Assembly: GCA_002104945.1 (NCBI GenBank) | Contig: MCFH01000010.1 | Coordinates: 926,501 to 990,500 of the forward strand | DNA: 64,000 bases | DNA from: Piromyces finnis | Lineage: Eukaryota; Neocallimastigomycota; Neocallimastigomycetes; Neocallimastigales; Neocallimastigaceae | Direction: 5' to 3' | Shown here: positions 25,871 through 39,098 of the stretch, piece by piece | Position numbering within the stretch: the stretch's first letter is position 1 | Layout of the letters: every line of letters starts with the position of its first letter | Notes under the pieces: generated by a model | Told to the model about the DNA's origin: nothing | The model's input: only the letters and a program-made list of their open reading frames with translations | Databases searched by the model: none | Position numbers and translations under genes: made by a program

Positions 25871-27444
25871 TGACAAGTTTATCAAAATATCGTAGCATAA
25901 TTTAAACAGAAATAAAAATGAAACTAATATAAAATAAAACTATAAAAAAAAAAAAAAGAAAAGAAAGAAAAATACAAGAAATAAACATTGCAAAACAAAA
26001 CAAATAATAATAATAATAATAATTTTTATATAAATATTTGACTATTTAAATTAATATATTAATATATTATATACTACTAATAATCATGAAAAAACAAACT
26101 TTTAACAAATAATTATCTTATAAAATAGTTTTATTTATTTTATTAAATATAATTATTAAATTATACTATTTCTAATATTTAAAATTTAATAAACTAAAAA
26201 CCCTCATATACAAAATAAAAAATAAAAAAAAAAAATAAAAAAAATAAAATAAAAAAAATTTAATAAAAAAAGTTTTTTTTATTAACATTTTAAAATATGA
26301 ATAATATTATATATTAAGTATAATCTTAAAAGAAAAAGAAAAAAAAAGAAAAAAGGAAAAAAAAAAAAAAAGAAAAATAAATATAAAATATAATATGAAT
26401 TGTTATACATATGAATATAAAATAATTTTTTATATTTTATTTTATTTTATTTTTTTTCTTTTATTTTTTAAAAGAAAAGCAAAATATGCATTTTCAAAAT
26501 TTAATTTATACACATCTTCAATTTCATTTTTATTATTATTAATAATATAGATATTATTTTAACGTTATTATTAATAGTAATAGTTAAAAAAAAAATAAAG
26601 TAAAAAAATAAGTATATTAATTTATTAAATAAAATAAAAACTGAATAATCTGTCAAATTTTTTATTTAAATTTTGTGTAACATAAAATAAATTTATTATT
26701 TCTATTTTTAAATATGTAATGTACATATTTAAAAATATAAATAATTGTATAAAATAAATATATTAAATGAATGTTATGTTTTTTTATTATTTACATTATG
26801 TTTTATTGTATTCTAGAAAATAAATAAATATTAAATATGTTAGATGTATCTTTATATTTAGGAATACTCTTTCTTTATGTAATTTTAAATAAGGTTAGAA
26901 ATTAATATTAATAATCTATTAAATTTAATAAAATCTTTCTGTCTTATATGTTTTTACTTTCCCAATATTAAAAGTTTCATCATTTATTAATTAATAAATT
27001 TATTTATTTATATTTTGACCTAATACACATTTATAATATTATTTAATAATATTAAGCATATATATAATATGGATATAAGAATTAAACTTTTATAATACAA
27101 ATTAAAAATTGTTATTTTACTATTCTTATTCTTATTATTGTTATTATTATTATTTATTTAATTTTTTTTTTTTTTTTGTGCTTTCATTTTTATTTTTTAT
27201 TTTTTTGTATATTATTAAGATACTTTCTTTTTTTAATTTAAAATATTATTAAAATTTTGAATGCAAAAATATTGTATAAAATAATTATTAATTATTATAA
27301 CCGTTTTATTTTTTATGCATTTGGAAAAATATCTCTATAATTGATATAATAGATTAAATATGATTTATGATCATGTATTAATATATTTAAAAATTATTCA
27401 TTAATTTGCATTAATTAAAATAATAAAACTTTTCTCCATTTAAT
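25871..27444. other. Convergent 3' spacer
   Basis: 1.57 kb between the 3' ends of the Caf120-like and Vps2 genes. It holds A-rich and T-rich tracts (for example 26217-26270 and 26331-26385) and short AAT runs. I see no gene. Confidence 0.65.
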
Positions 27445-28658
27445 TTATTCTCTACGTAAGTTATCTAAACGGTTACGTAAAGCTTGGTCTTCATCAACAG
27501 TATTGGAAACTTTAAGTGATGTTTGTGGAGTATCAACCAACTATTTTTTTAAGATGAAATATATTAATAGTTGTTTTAATAATAATATTTTAAGTAATAA
27601 TACGGATTTATAATATAAATTAAAAATAAGAAAAGAAAAAATTAATTAGTAATATATATAAATTAGACTTACTTCTTGGTTAAGAGAAATACCAATTTCA
27701 TCAAAGATTTGGTTAACAATGTTTTCACTTTCTTCTTCATCATCTTCTTCTTCCATAGCGTTATCAATGGCATCATTCATCATTTCTTCCTTAATATCCA
27801 TTAATTCACTTTCCTTTTCAAAATTCATCATAATTTTGCTAATTTGTGGTAAGTTAATTTGTTTGTTCATAGTTTTCATAGCCTATAATATATATATAAT
27901 ATTTATTAAATATTTAGTTTAGATATTATATTGTATATTAATATTATTTATAATTGTTAAAGTTATAAATATAAAACATAGTATAATACTTACAGAGGAA
28001 ACTCCTTTCATAGCTTCAGTCATTGTTTGGTTTGATTGTAATGTCTATTATTTTAATATTAAGCATAAAAAAAAAGAATAATAAAAATAAATATTTTTTA
28101 CTTTATTAATTAATAATATTATTTTTTTATAATTGTTTAATATAAATAAATTTTACTTGAATTCGTAATGAAACTGCTTGAAGTTGAGTTTTCATTTCAT
28201 AGAACTTTTGAATATAACGTCTAGTTCTAACTAAATCTTTAGCCATAATTTTACAAGCATTCTATAGTTAAAGGTATTATTGTTTTTATATACATTATTT
28301 TATTGTAATAGGTTTATATTATTATATAGTTTGATAAATGAATAAATTAAAATATATATAATTGTTTATAGAAATTTTAATAAATATCATTTTATTATTT
28401 TATTATTTATATAATGATTGTAAAATTAATATTTAATTTAATATATTACAAATATTATGAATTTCATGTTAAGAATTTACTTACAACTTGGTTTTTTTTA
28501 GCTGTATTTTTAATATTAACAATTAATTGTTTTTCTTGTTGTTCGAGTTTAATACGCTCGCGATCTAAATCACGAATAGCTCTATTTAAAGCTCTTTTTT
28601 GTTTTCTTAAAATTTCCTTTGAAGTTGGTTTATGGAAAATATTCTTTACCTTATCCAT
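27445..28658 (-). CDS. VPS2: ESCRT-III subunit Vps2/CHMP2
   Basis: Five exons: 28658-28485, 28261-28157, 28044-27994, 27882-27673 and 27540-27445, giving 211 aa; all four introns are phase 0. The protein aligns from end to end with CHMP2A as I recall it: RALNRAIRDLDRERIKLE, IMAKDLVRTRRYIQKF, QAVSLRIQTL, TEAMKGVS and MKEEMMNDAIDNAMEEEDDEEES. It ends in a MIT-interacting motif (ALRNRLDNLRRE) that binds Vps4. Vps2 polymerises late on endosomal membranes with Vps24 and recruits Vps4 for scission and filament turnover. The N-terminus (MDKVKNIFHKPTSKEILR) has the basic amphipathic character of the family. The exon 1 donor was placed after GTT because that keeps the family spacing. Confidence 0.96.
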
Positions 28659-29481
28659 TTTATATATTTTATATTCTCTTAATTATTTAAAAAAAAAAAA
28701 AAGTTTATTAAAGAAGTATTCGCTTTACTGATATTTTTTTTATTTTTATTTGTATTTTATTAATTGAATTTTGTTTTTGTTTTTGTTTTTGTATTTTTAA
28801 AAAAAAAAATAAAATTTTTTTCTTTTTAAATGATTTAAATAATTAAATATATAAATATATTATGTATATTACTTTATATATATAATATATTTCTCTAAAT
28901 TAAAATATATTTTTTTTACTTTTTAATAATAGAATAAAAATTAAATTTAATATTGATATACAAAAAGCTAACCATTTAATTATTCTTATTTATAATACAT
29001 AATTTAATATTGCATTTAGTATAAGTATTTAAATTTAATAAATAAATAATTATTATTTTAAAATTTATTATTTTAATTCTTCGTTAACACATATATAACT
29101 GAAAAGCATTAAAAAAGAACACTAATACTATTAAATTTTCTTAAAAAAATTTTAAATTTTATTTATTAATAATTAAAAAAGAATTAATATTTATTATATA
29201 AAAAAATGATGTATTTAACTTAGTATTAATGTTTAATGTTTATTATTGTAAAAAATTTAATAACAATAATGATTAAAATGGTAGAATAATGTTATTTAAT
29301 GTTAAGTTGATAAATAAATTTATATATATATAAAGAATAGTAAAATTTAGATATATATATATATATATATTTGGTTTTGGTTTTGATTTTGATATTGTTT
29401 TAATAGTTAAATGAGTTACTAAAATTGTTTTATTATAATAAATAATTACAATTTTTAAAATTTAGTGAATTTATTTTGGAT
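28659..29481. other. Spacer between the VPS2 start and the THO2 3' end
   Basis: 0.8 kb of AT-rich sequence with a poly-A tract near 28688-28702, a poly-TA run at 29351-29370, and no gene. It holds the VPS2 upstream region and the THO2 3' untranslated region. Confidence 0.6.
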
Positions 29482-29942
29482 TTAGTTACGGTGACGTCTT
29501 ATTCTGTTATTATTTGGATTTCTCCTATCTGAAAATTTTCTAAAAATTAATAATATGAAAAAAAATTTTTTATTAGATATTATTATTTTTTATAAAGAAA
29601 TTAACTATATATATTTATTAATATTTACTCTCTTCTGTTATACATTTTATTATTATTGATATTATTGATATTATACATTCTATTTTGATTATCACTGCTG
29701 TTTCTAATCATATTATTACTACTAATAGAGGACCTTTCATATCTTTGACGTTTATTAGAATTTGAATTATAATTATCACTTGTTGATTTTAAATCTTGAT
29801 TCTTTTTATAATTATTACTATTTATATTATTAGTATTATTAGTAGACTTGTAATTCTTAACACCAGTACTTATTATATTGCTATTGCTTGTACTTATTGC
29901 ATTATCATTATTATGATTATTACTATTATTATTATTATTTTT

Positions 29943-29975
<33 letters not shown>

Positions 29976-30400
29976 ATGGGTATTGTTATTTGATACATTT
30001 ACATTACTATCATTCATTATGTTATTTTTCTTTAATGAATTATTTGAACTACCTTGAATATTAATACTTTCAGATTTTCTACGTTTAGCATCTCTATTAT
30101 TATCTTCTTTATCATTTCTTTCTCTCTTTCTATCATCTTTATTTGGTTGCACTTGATGCTGTTGTTCTTCATTAAGAGTATTTTCTTTTGATTGACTTTC
30201 ATTAGATCTCGAAGAGTTCTTGGTATCAGATATATTTCTTTTATTATGATTGTTTTTATAATTATTATTATGCATATCCTTACTTGAATTACTATTATTT
30301 CTTATTTCGTTTTCTAAATTTTTCGTATTTAAAATATTGGTTTTTGAATTACTTTTATTTATACTAGTATTATTTTCATTACTACTACTACTACTACTAC

Positions 30401-30489
<89 letters not shown>

Positions 30490-33400
30490 CTATTGCTATT
30501 GCTATTACTACTACTATTATTATTATTATTATTATTATTATTACTTATAGTGGTAGTAGCAGTAATTGAAGAAGTAGTTTTTAATTTATTCTCCATATTT
30601 TTACTATTACTTGAGTTATTAAGATTATTAATATTTATATTACTTTTATGATTAGGATTATTTTGTATTGTACCATCATTTCCCTTATTTATATTTAAAC
30701 TATTATCATCATTATTATTGCTATTGTTTTTGCTAATAATACTATGATTTTCACTGCTAGTTCTAGAAATAGAATGATTTTCATTATTGTGATTCCTATG
30801 AGTAGAATGAACCTCTTTATTATAATTTAAAGAAGATCTTTCTTTAGAAATATATTTAGTATTATTAGCATTAACTTCATTAGAACTACCTTTATTAGAT
30901 TGAATAGAATCACGACGCTTTATTTCATTATTTGTTTTGCTTGATAAACTAGAATCGCTATGTGCACGATGAACTTCATTTGCTGATTTATTTGATTGAA
31001 TCGAATTACTACGAGAACGGTGAACTTCATTATTTGAATTAATAGAATTAATAGATGAACTATGTGGTAATTTTCTAAATGAGCTTTCGGATGCTGATTT
31101 ATGACTATCTTTATTCATTTTATCAGAATTATTTTTTTCTTTACTCTTATTATCTCTTGTTTCTCTAGATTCTTTAGTATCTCTATTATCTCTACTATCT
31201 TTTGAATCTCTAGAATCTCTAGTATTTCTATTATCTCTATTATCTCTGGCATCTCTTGTATTATCTTTGTTATCTCTATTATCTTTAGGTTCTCTAATAT
31301 CTCTAGAATCTCTATTATCTCTTACTTCTCTATTATCTCTACTATTTTCCATTACATCTCTATTGTCCCTGCTATCTCTACTTTCCCTACTTTCTCTGTT
31401 GTCTCTACTCTCTCTATTGTCTCTACTTTCTCTGTTATCTCTACTTTCTCTACTGTCTCTACTTTCTCTGTTATCTCTACTTTCTCTACTGTCTCTACTT
31501 TCTCTGTTATCTCTACTTTCTCTACTGTCTCTACTTTCTCTGTTATCTCTACTTTCTCTACTGTCCCTACTTTCTCTACTTTCTCTATTGTCTTTACTTT
31601 CTCTGTTGTCTCTACTTTCTCTGTTGTCTCTACTCTCTCTGTTGTCTCTACTTTCTCTGTTGTCTCTACTCTCTCTGTTATCTCTACTTTCTCTATTGTC
31701 TTTACTTTCTCTGTTGTCTCTACTTTCTCTGTTGTCTCTACTTTCTCTGTTGTCTCTACTTTCTCTGTTGTCTCTATTTTCTCTGTTGTCTCTACTTTCT
31801 CTGTTGTCTCTACTCTCTCTGTTGTCTCTACTTTCTCTGTTGTCTCTATTCTCTCTGTTGTCTCTACTTTCTCTGTTGTCTCTACTTTCTCTGTTGTCTC
31901 TACTTTCTCTGTTGTCTCTACTTTCTCTGTTGTCTCTACTTTCTCTGTTGTCTCTACTTTCTCTGTTGTCTCTACTTTCTCTGTTGTCTCTACTCTCTCT
32001 GTTGTCTCTACTTTCTCTATTGTCTCTACTTTCTCTATTGTCTCTACTTTCTCTATTGTCTCTACTTTCTCTATTGTCTCTACTTTCTCTGTTGTCTCTA
32101 CTTTCTCTGTTGTCTCTACTTTCTCTGTTGTCTCTACTTTCTCTATTGTCTCTACTTTCTCTGTTGTCTCTACTTTCTCTGTTGTCTCTACTTTCTCTGT
32201 TGTCTCTACTTTCTCTATTGTCTCTACTTTCTCTGTTGTCTTTACTTTCTCTTAATTTTTCCTTTTCCCTTTCTTTATCTCTTTCACTTAATTTTTGACT
32301 ATTACTACGTTCCCATTCTCTATCATTTCTACTATTACGATATTCACGACTTCTTTCACTTCTTTCTCTTTCTTTATCTCTATATTCGCTTCTCTGATCA
32401 CGATTATCCTTTTCATGATCAATCATTTTTACATCCTTATCAATATCCATTTTATCTTTGCTAGACGACTTTTGTTCATTAGTTGAATGAGTATCAGATG
32501 CCATACGTTGATGTCTTTGAGAAATACGAGATGATGATCTTTTATCAGAACGAATATCTCGATTATTAACTTCTTTATTATTTGATTCTTTTGAATCACT
32601 ACTTTTATTATCTCTGGTATCTCTATCTCTTTCTCTGTCACGATCTCTCTCTTTTTCACGTTCTTTTTCCTTTTCACGTTCTTTTTCTTTTTCTCTTTCC
32701 CTATCTTTATCTTTCTCTCTTTCTCTATCTCTCTCTTTATCTCTTTCTTTATCTTTTTCACGTTCTCTATCTTTGTCTCTTTCTCTCTCGCGTTCTTTAT
32801 CTCTGTCTCTATCTCTTTCACGATCTCTTTCACGATCTCTATCTTTTGAGTCCCGTTTGGAATCATTACTATCGGACTTATAATGACTAGAAGGAGTATT
32901 AGATCTTTCTTTGCTTGATTTTTCTCTTTCTTTTTCCCTTTCTCTATCTCTGTCTCTATCCCTGTCTCTATCCCTGTCTCTTTCCCTGTCTCTTTCTCTG
33001 TCTCTATCTCTTTCTCTTTCTCTATCTCTTTCACGATCTCTATCTCTATCTCTTTCTCTATCTCTATCTCTTTCACGATCTCTATCTCTATCTCTTTCTC
33101 TTTCTCTTTCTCTATCTCTTTCATGGGAATGAGTAGATGCTGTTCTTGAACTTTTTAATAAATGAGGATCAACATTGAATTTTTCTGATGGTATCCAAGA
33201 TGATTTCTTTATACTTAATTTTCCAGAATACTGTTTCGCTATTAATTTTAAATCTTCACGTTCTTCATTTTTAACAACATTATTAACATTTTTTTCTATG
33301 CTTACACCGACTTTACTTATAATTGGGAAATAGTCGATAATTATATTTAAAATAATAATAGAATTTCTTATATTCATATATTCAGTAGATTCTAGACACG

Positions 33401-36400
33401 TTTTGAAAGCTTTATGGCATTTAAGATGCCATTTATATACTACCTTTCTATAATCCTCAAATTGCAACAATTCGCTTTCATTAACTTTTGTTTCAGCATT
33501 TTTTACAGGTCCAGCTGTCCATTTCTTTCTAAACCCTGGTAAATTATCACCTTGAGCTTCTTTATCATATAACTTTTGATCATTATACCAATGGTATATA
33601 ATTTTTAATATTTCCTTTAAAAACTTACCATAATGATAAGCTTCATTTTCTGTACATGAAGAAATAATATTTGTAATATCTGTTACATTCATTATCCGAT
33701 CAAATAATGTTAAACTTGAAAAGTTCTCTGTACCAAGTTTATGCATTAATTTTATAAATTCTGAACAATAAAGTGAATCAACATTTGAAAAAAGACATCT
33801 TGGATAGAGACAATATTGTATTAAGTAAGAAATTATATTATAAATATTTGTACAATTTGCAAACCAATAATTTTTTTCCTTTTTTAGACGAGCTAATATT
33901 TTTTTATTATTTTCATTTTGAATATTCAACTCATTCTCTAAACGTGTAATTGCTTCATTACTACGTTCTCTTTCTTTTTTACGTTTACTAGTATTACTAC
34001 TTTCATCTTTATCATTTTCAATATCATAAATTGCTTGTTTTTCTTTTTTAATTTGATCATGATATCTTGATTGTGGAATATAAATATCATATAATGATAG
34101 CTGCCAAAAAGTAACATAGAATTGTGGACTTATAATTGTGAAATTAAAATTAAAATAATTATTAATTAAATTTAATATTACTAAATTGAATTGTTTTTAT
34201 AAATATAAATAATTACAAACCTTATACCCTCCCATACATTATTTGGCAAAATAGATGTGACATCTTCAATAGTTGAAAGTAAACCTTTATTCCAAATATT
34301 TAAAGTTTCATTTCCGTCATTTGATGTTTCTATAACTTTTGTATCTATTTCCATATTATTAGAATTTATTTCTGATTTTTCACTTTTATCATTTGTATTT
34401 GATCCAGAGCTACCCATTAACAAGCTCGTTGATTCTCTTTGTTCCTTTCTTATTAAGTAATTAAGTTTTGGTCTAATGATATAAAATGCTGTTTCTGGGT
34501 CAATATAATAATTATTACATAATTCTTTAATAGATGGAATATTTTTTGAGTAGTTATGTTTATCTACATTAGCCATAAGAAATTCTGCAAATTGCATCAT
34601 AGTATCACTTGTTTGATCAAACATATTACCAATTAATTTAAGATGAGCCAACGATGTATTATATACACATATACTTCTTTGTTGACATAATGAAAGTAAA
34701 AGTGGTGTAATCAAATTATAATCAGATAAAGCACGGATTAATCTATTACTACTTTTTTTTGTATTTTTGAGATGTTCAGAATTATATGCTTCTCTTTTTA
34801 AGGTTTCTCCACCAGCTAAAGCATCTAATTGACTATCACTTAAATTTTCTGTAATTTCAATACCACTCATTTTATGAATTAATTCTTTTAAAATAACTAA
34901 ATCAATTACATTATCGCATTGTAATTGATAAATAATATATCTTAATAAACCTGAAAGTTCCATATTTGCATACTTTTTATATACTGTTCCAATAAATGTA
35001 GCCAAGTTACTTAACCATTGAGCTAAACTTGTACCATCTTCTTTAATTCTATTTCTCATTGATGATGCTAATCTTTCAATTAAAACAAAACTAAGAATAT
35101 CAAATTCTAAATGTGTTAAATATTTACAACCGTCAACTAATGGATTTGTCATATTTTCATAACCTTCAATCATTTCCAACATTTTGTCAAATGCTATTAC
35201 AGGATTAGAATGTACTAATTTACCAAACATTCTACCTATTTGTTTTGTATTATCTTTTGATAATCGTCTTTATTTTTTTAAATTTATATATATGTAAATA
35301 TTTAATAATAAAAGTTGTTATTATTTTATTTAGTTTATTACTGAATTTATTATTTTTGTCATCTTTCTTTATATTACCTCATCAATCTTCTAATTTCCAG
35401 TAATGATGCTTTTTTTATAATAACTAATTCTGGGTTAACATTATAACTTTTATTTTTCCAATTGGAATATAAGCTATATCTTGTTTGAAAAGGAAATTGC
35501 TTTATCAAACTCCAAAGTTCCATTACAAATCCAGGATTTGAATATAATAATGAAACACTTGGTAAGAAATATACTGATATAATTGTTAACCACATATTAC
35601 AATATTCATCAGATACGTTTTTCTTTATATAAAAATTGAAAAAGTATTTAGTAAATAATTTGCATTTTTTATTATATCAAATAATTATTTTTATAATAAT
35701 TTTATAACTACCTCTTTTATATGAGCTCTAGCTAATCTAACAAGTTTAGTTAACACTTTTAATTCTTTATGAATTTGAATACCAACATATTTTAAGAAAT
35801 TTGGGATTATATTTAATAAATCCTCAAAAGTATTACAAAGAGGAATTTCATCTTTCCAATCATGATAGAAAAACATGTATCTTGAAACACGACAACTTTT
35901 CTTTCTTGGAGTAACTAAATTAGCTTCATATAATGGATTACATACTTCAAATCGATGAGTTAATATTGGCGCTGGATCTAATGGTAATTCAACATCCGGA
36001 ACTTTCATAACTCTTCTATAAAGTGGATCAATTGAAACAAGAATTATTCTTCCAATTAAATGTGTTATTTCTTTATACATTATACCTAAATTTGGTGATA
36101 TATCTAATATAATTTTCGAGTTTTTTAAATCACCTATAGATAATAACCCTGCCAAAAGACCAGCTTTTTGATTTGTTTTAACTATTTTTTTCTTCTAAAA
36201 CATTTAATAATATATATATTTCAATAATTTCTCTAAAAATGTTAAAAATGAATAAATATCATTATACCTCTTCTTTTTTCTCACTTTCTTTATCTTCTCT
36301 TTCTTTACTCTCATCCTTACTTCTTCTATGATCTGAAGGAACTGTATCATCTGATAATGAGCCCGCACTCTATTAAAATATTTATTTTAATATTTATTTT

Positions 36401-37942
36401 TTTATTATAATTGTTAAAAATCTACTAAATTTTTCAAATAAAAATTATAAATTGATTAATTATACCAATAATGGGTTTGGCTCATTATCTCTTTCAGTAT
36501 TTTTTTTAACTTCTTTTAAATATAATTTATATTCTTCATCCATTGAATCATTTTCAGGTGTTAAATGTGGATATAAATCGTTGAGATTAACTAAATGATT
36601 TTTAATTAATAAAGCTGCAACTAAGTATAACTTAAATGGATCATTGTTGTCATTATCTGATGATTCAGAATCTTGATAATAAGTAAATTTTTTCCCTAAT
36701 ATTTGACCATTTGATGTTCTTCCCCTTAGTTCATCTAGTATTGTTGATTTGCTATCATCATCTATATTCATTTTATCTTTATTATTAATATCATTACTAC
36801 AATCAATACTTTTCCATGGACTTGCTTTTAATAAATATATAAAAAATTTATAATAATTTACTACATTAACAATAAAAATATCAAATATTATATCTAAAAC
36901 ACGATTTGGATCCAATGCAAAATAACCTATTAAACTCTTTATATTAGTTAATACCAAATTTACTCTCTCATTTAAAGTCTTTTCATGCTTATCAATTTCT
37001 TCCTTTGATAATCCAAAAGGATGATATGAATACATATTAATTGTTATTTCTGTTATCAATTTAGCATACCCTTCTGATTCTTCTCTCAACAAATTAAACT
37101 TTGTCTGCTTATATAATAATGAAGTATTAATTCTTGCAGATTTTTTCGTAAACAATTTTGATGAATTAATAAGTCCTATGGCTTCTAACATTTCAACTTC
37201 AAATCTTTCCTTCATTAATCCTGCAGGAATGAAATTTTTACTCTTTTTTAAATAAAAAAAAAAAATAAAATTATAATTTTAAATATTAATACATAAATAG
37301 TAGTAAAGAAGTTTATCTATTTATCTATTTATACATAAAATATATAAATATTTTAAATTTATTTAAACATTAAAATAAATGTGTTATATATTATTAAGAA
37401 AAAAAAAATACCAATAATTCTTTAGCCAAAACAACAATCTTTGATTTTTGTTCTGTTTTAATTTTTACATTTTCTACTTGATCATTCAGATTTGAATGAA
37501 TACCTTCTATTTCCTGATCTATTAACCATATCCAATCTACAATTAATAAAGGAAGGAAAAGTGGATCTTTACTATCAGTTGGATTCATAAAAGCATATCC
37601 TGATGTTTTTATATTAAATAATTCAATTCCTAATGCTTGAACTAATTCAATATATAAAGTATGAAAGAAAACACTAACTTCATTCGCTGTTATAAATTCA
37701 TTTATATATGATTTTATAATGTTTCTAATGCATACCTTTACAGGTATGAGATCTTTTGAAGTGGATTGTGTTTCTCCTTTACATTTTATTATATAGTTTT
37801 TTAATAATAACTTATAATTATTTTGTTCAGTTTTCCAATTTTTAAATATTTTTTGATAATCTACACTTTTTGTATTATTGTTTGTATTATATGATTTATT
37901 ATCCATATTTTTATTTATATTTGAAATTTCAAAATATGGCAA
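29482..37942 (-). CDS. THO2: THO complex subunit 2 (THO2/THOC2)
   Basis: Eight exons: 37942-37412, 37242-36466, 36369-36268, 36194-35712, 35622-35378, 35267-34221, 34128-29629 and 29539-29482, giving 2580 aa. Family landmarks in order: NQKAGLLAGLLSIGD and DPLYRRV; GKLVHSNPVIAFDKMLEMIE, NPLVDGCKYLTHLEFDILSF and GIEITENLSDSQLDALAGGE; then SPQFYVTFWQLSLYD across the exon 6/7 join, YPRCLFSNVDSLYCSEFI, SCTENEAYHYGKFL and VYKWHLKCHKAFKTCLE. Tho2 is the scaffold of THO/TREX, which couples transcription to mRNA packaging and export in the nucleus. After about residue 1385 the tail is disordered: RD/RE/EK tracts (about 1398-1568), about 50 RESRDN hexapeptides (about 1686-1991), an Asn run (about 2278-2304) and an Arg-rich end. 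Exon 8 restores frame to a stop at 29482 (KFSDRRNP...RRHRN). Confidence 0.95.
31340..32255 (-). repeat. 18-bp tandem repeat coding RESRDN in THO2
   Basis: About 50 near-identical 18-bp units in frame, coding RESRDN with occasional SKDN, ENRDN and SRES variants. Toward 31390-31560 the units form a longer 36-bp period (RESRDS RESRDN). No frame break is seen. The complementary strand is open across the array only as a repeat shadow. Confidence 0.97.
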
Positions 37943-39098
37943 ATTATAAAACTTTTTTCATATACTAATGTTATTATAAATTATAAAATAAATTTTTGTT
38001 TTAGATATTAAAATATAAATTATTATTACTTATACTATTACTATAAATTTTAAATTAATTTATATATTTTTATTTAGTATCAATAAAAAATTTGAAATAT
38101 TATATGGTAATATGGGTATAAAGAATATTTATATAAATAAAATATTTCAAGTTTTTTAATATTATCTAATAAAATCTAATAAAATATTAAATTTAGTTGA
38201 ATAATATCAATAAATATATATATATATGTTTTTATAATTGAATAAGTTTTTGTTTAAGAAAGTTTTAAAAAAATGCAATTATTTTAATTATATTGAATTT
38301 TTAAAACTACTTTAAAAATAAAATACTTTTTTTAATGTAAATTTTATAACAAAAATTAAAGGAAAAAATATACATATATAAAAATTTTATTATTTTTTAA
38401 AATTTATATTAAACTTTAATATTTAATATTATAAATACATAATATTCAATCTAAAAATTAAGTTAAATATCATATATTTAAACAAGCAATAATAAAATGT
38501 ATAATAAAAAAGTACATTTATTTTTTATTTATAATGAAATTAGCTAGTTTACGTTCTTATTAATAAAATGTTTCTATTAAATGATGTAATTAAGACTACT
38601 TGACATATATTTTATTTAAAATTTTTAGAATGAAATTAAATAAATAAGAATTTATATTTTTTTCTATTTATTTATTGTTATATCCTATTCATTTATTTCA
38701 ATGTATATTATTAGATTTTTATATCGATTATAAAAAAATGATTGGTCAGAATAATAATTTTAATTTTTTTTTTAAAAAAATAATTTTCAATATTTTTCAA
38801 TTTTTTTTGAAATTTAATTTATAGTTAGTTAAATGATATTATACTAATATTAACTAAAAATCGAAGTCATTGCATTCAATCAAGATCTTTTTTTTTTTTT
38901 TTGAAAATACTGAAATTTTAATATAATATCAATTAAATTTAACTATTTTATTTAGTTTAGTTCAATTATAAATTTGATTGAATTAATACTTAATATCATT
39001 ATTAAGATATTCATTTACTTTAATTCATACTATCCCTTATATAACTTACATATAATATACAATTTAAACATATAATATATATATAAATTTTAAACTAA
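37943..39098. promoter_or_regulatory. Divergent spacer between THO2 and UTP13
   Basis: 1.16 kb shared upstream region of two divergent genes. It has poly-T tracts (about 38767-38776 and 38887-38902) and no recognisable core promoter element or ORF. Promoter function is inferred only from position. Confidence 0.5.

Noticed and set aside
29625-29640. THO2 ending at the in-frame stop at 29625
   Set aside because: The stop overlaps a GTAAAT donor. Splicing to 29539 gives an Arg-rich continuation in frame and a stop at 29482, which fits the tail better, although the longer form needs RNA support.
31267-32298. Plus-strand ORF of 343 codons made of Leu-Leu-Ser repeats
   Set aside because: It is the complement of the RESRDN array in THO2. 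The minus frame continues conserved THO2 sequence, so this one is a shadow.
32429-33124. Lys/Glu/Ile-rich ORF on the minus strand
   Set aside because: Frame-shifted reading of the RD/RE tract of THO2, without its own conserved content.
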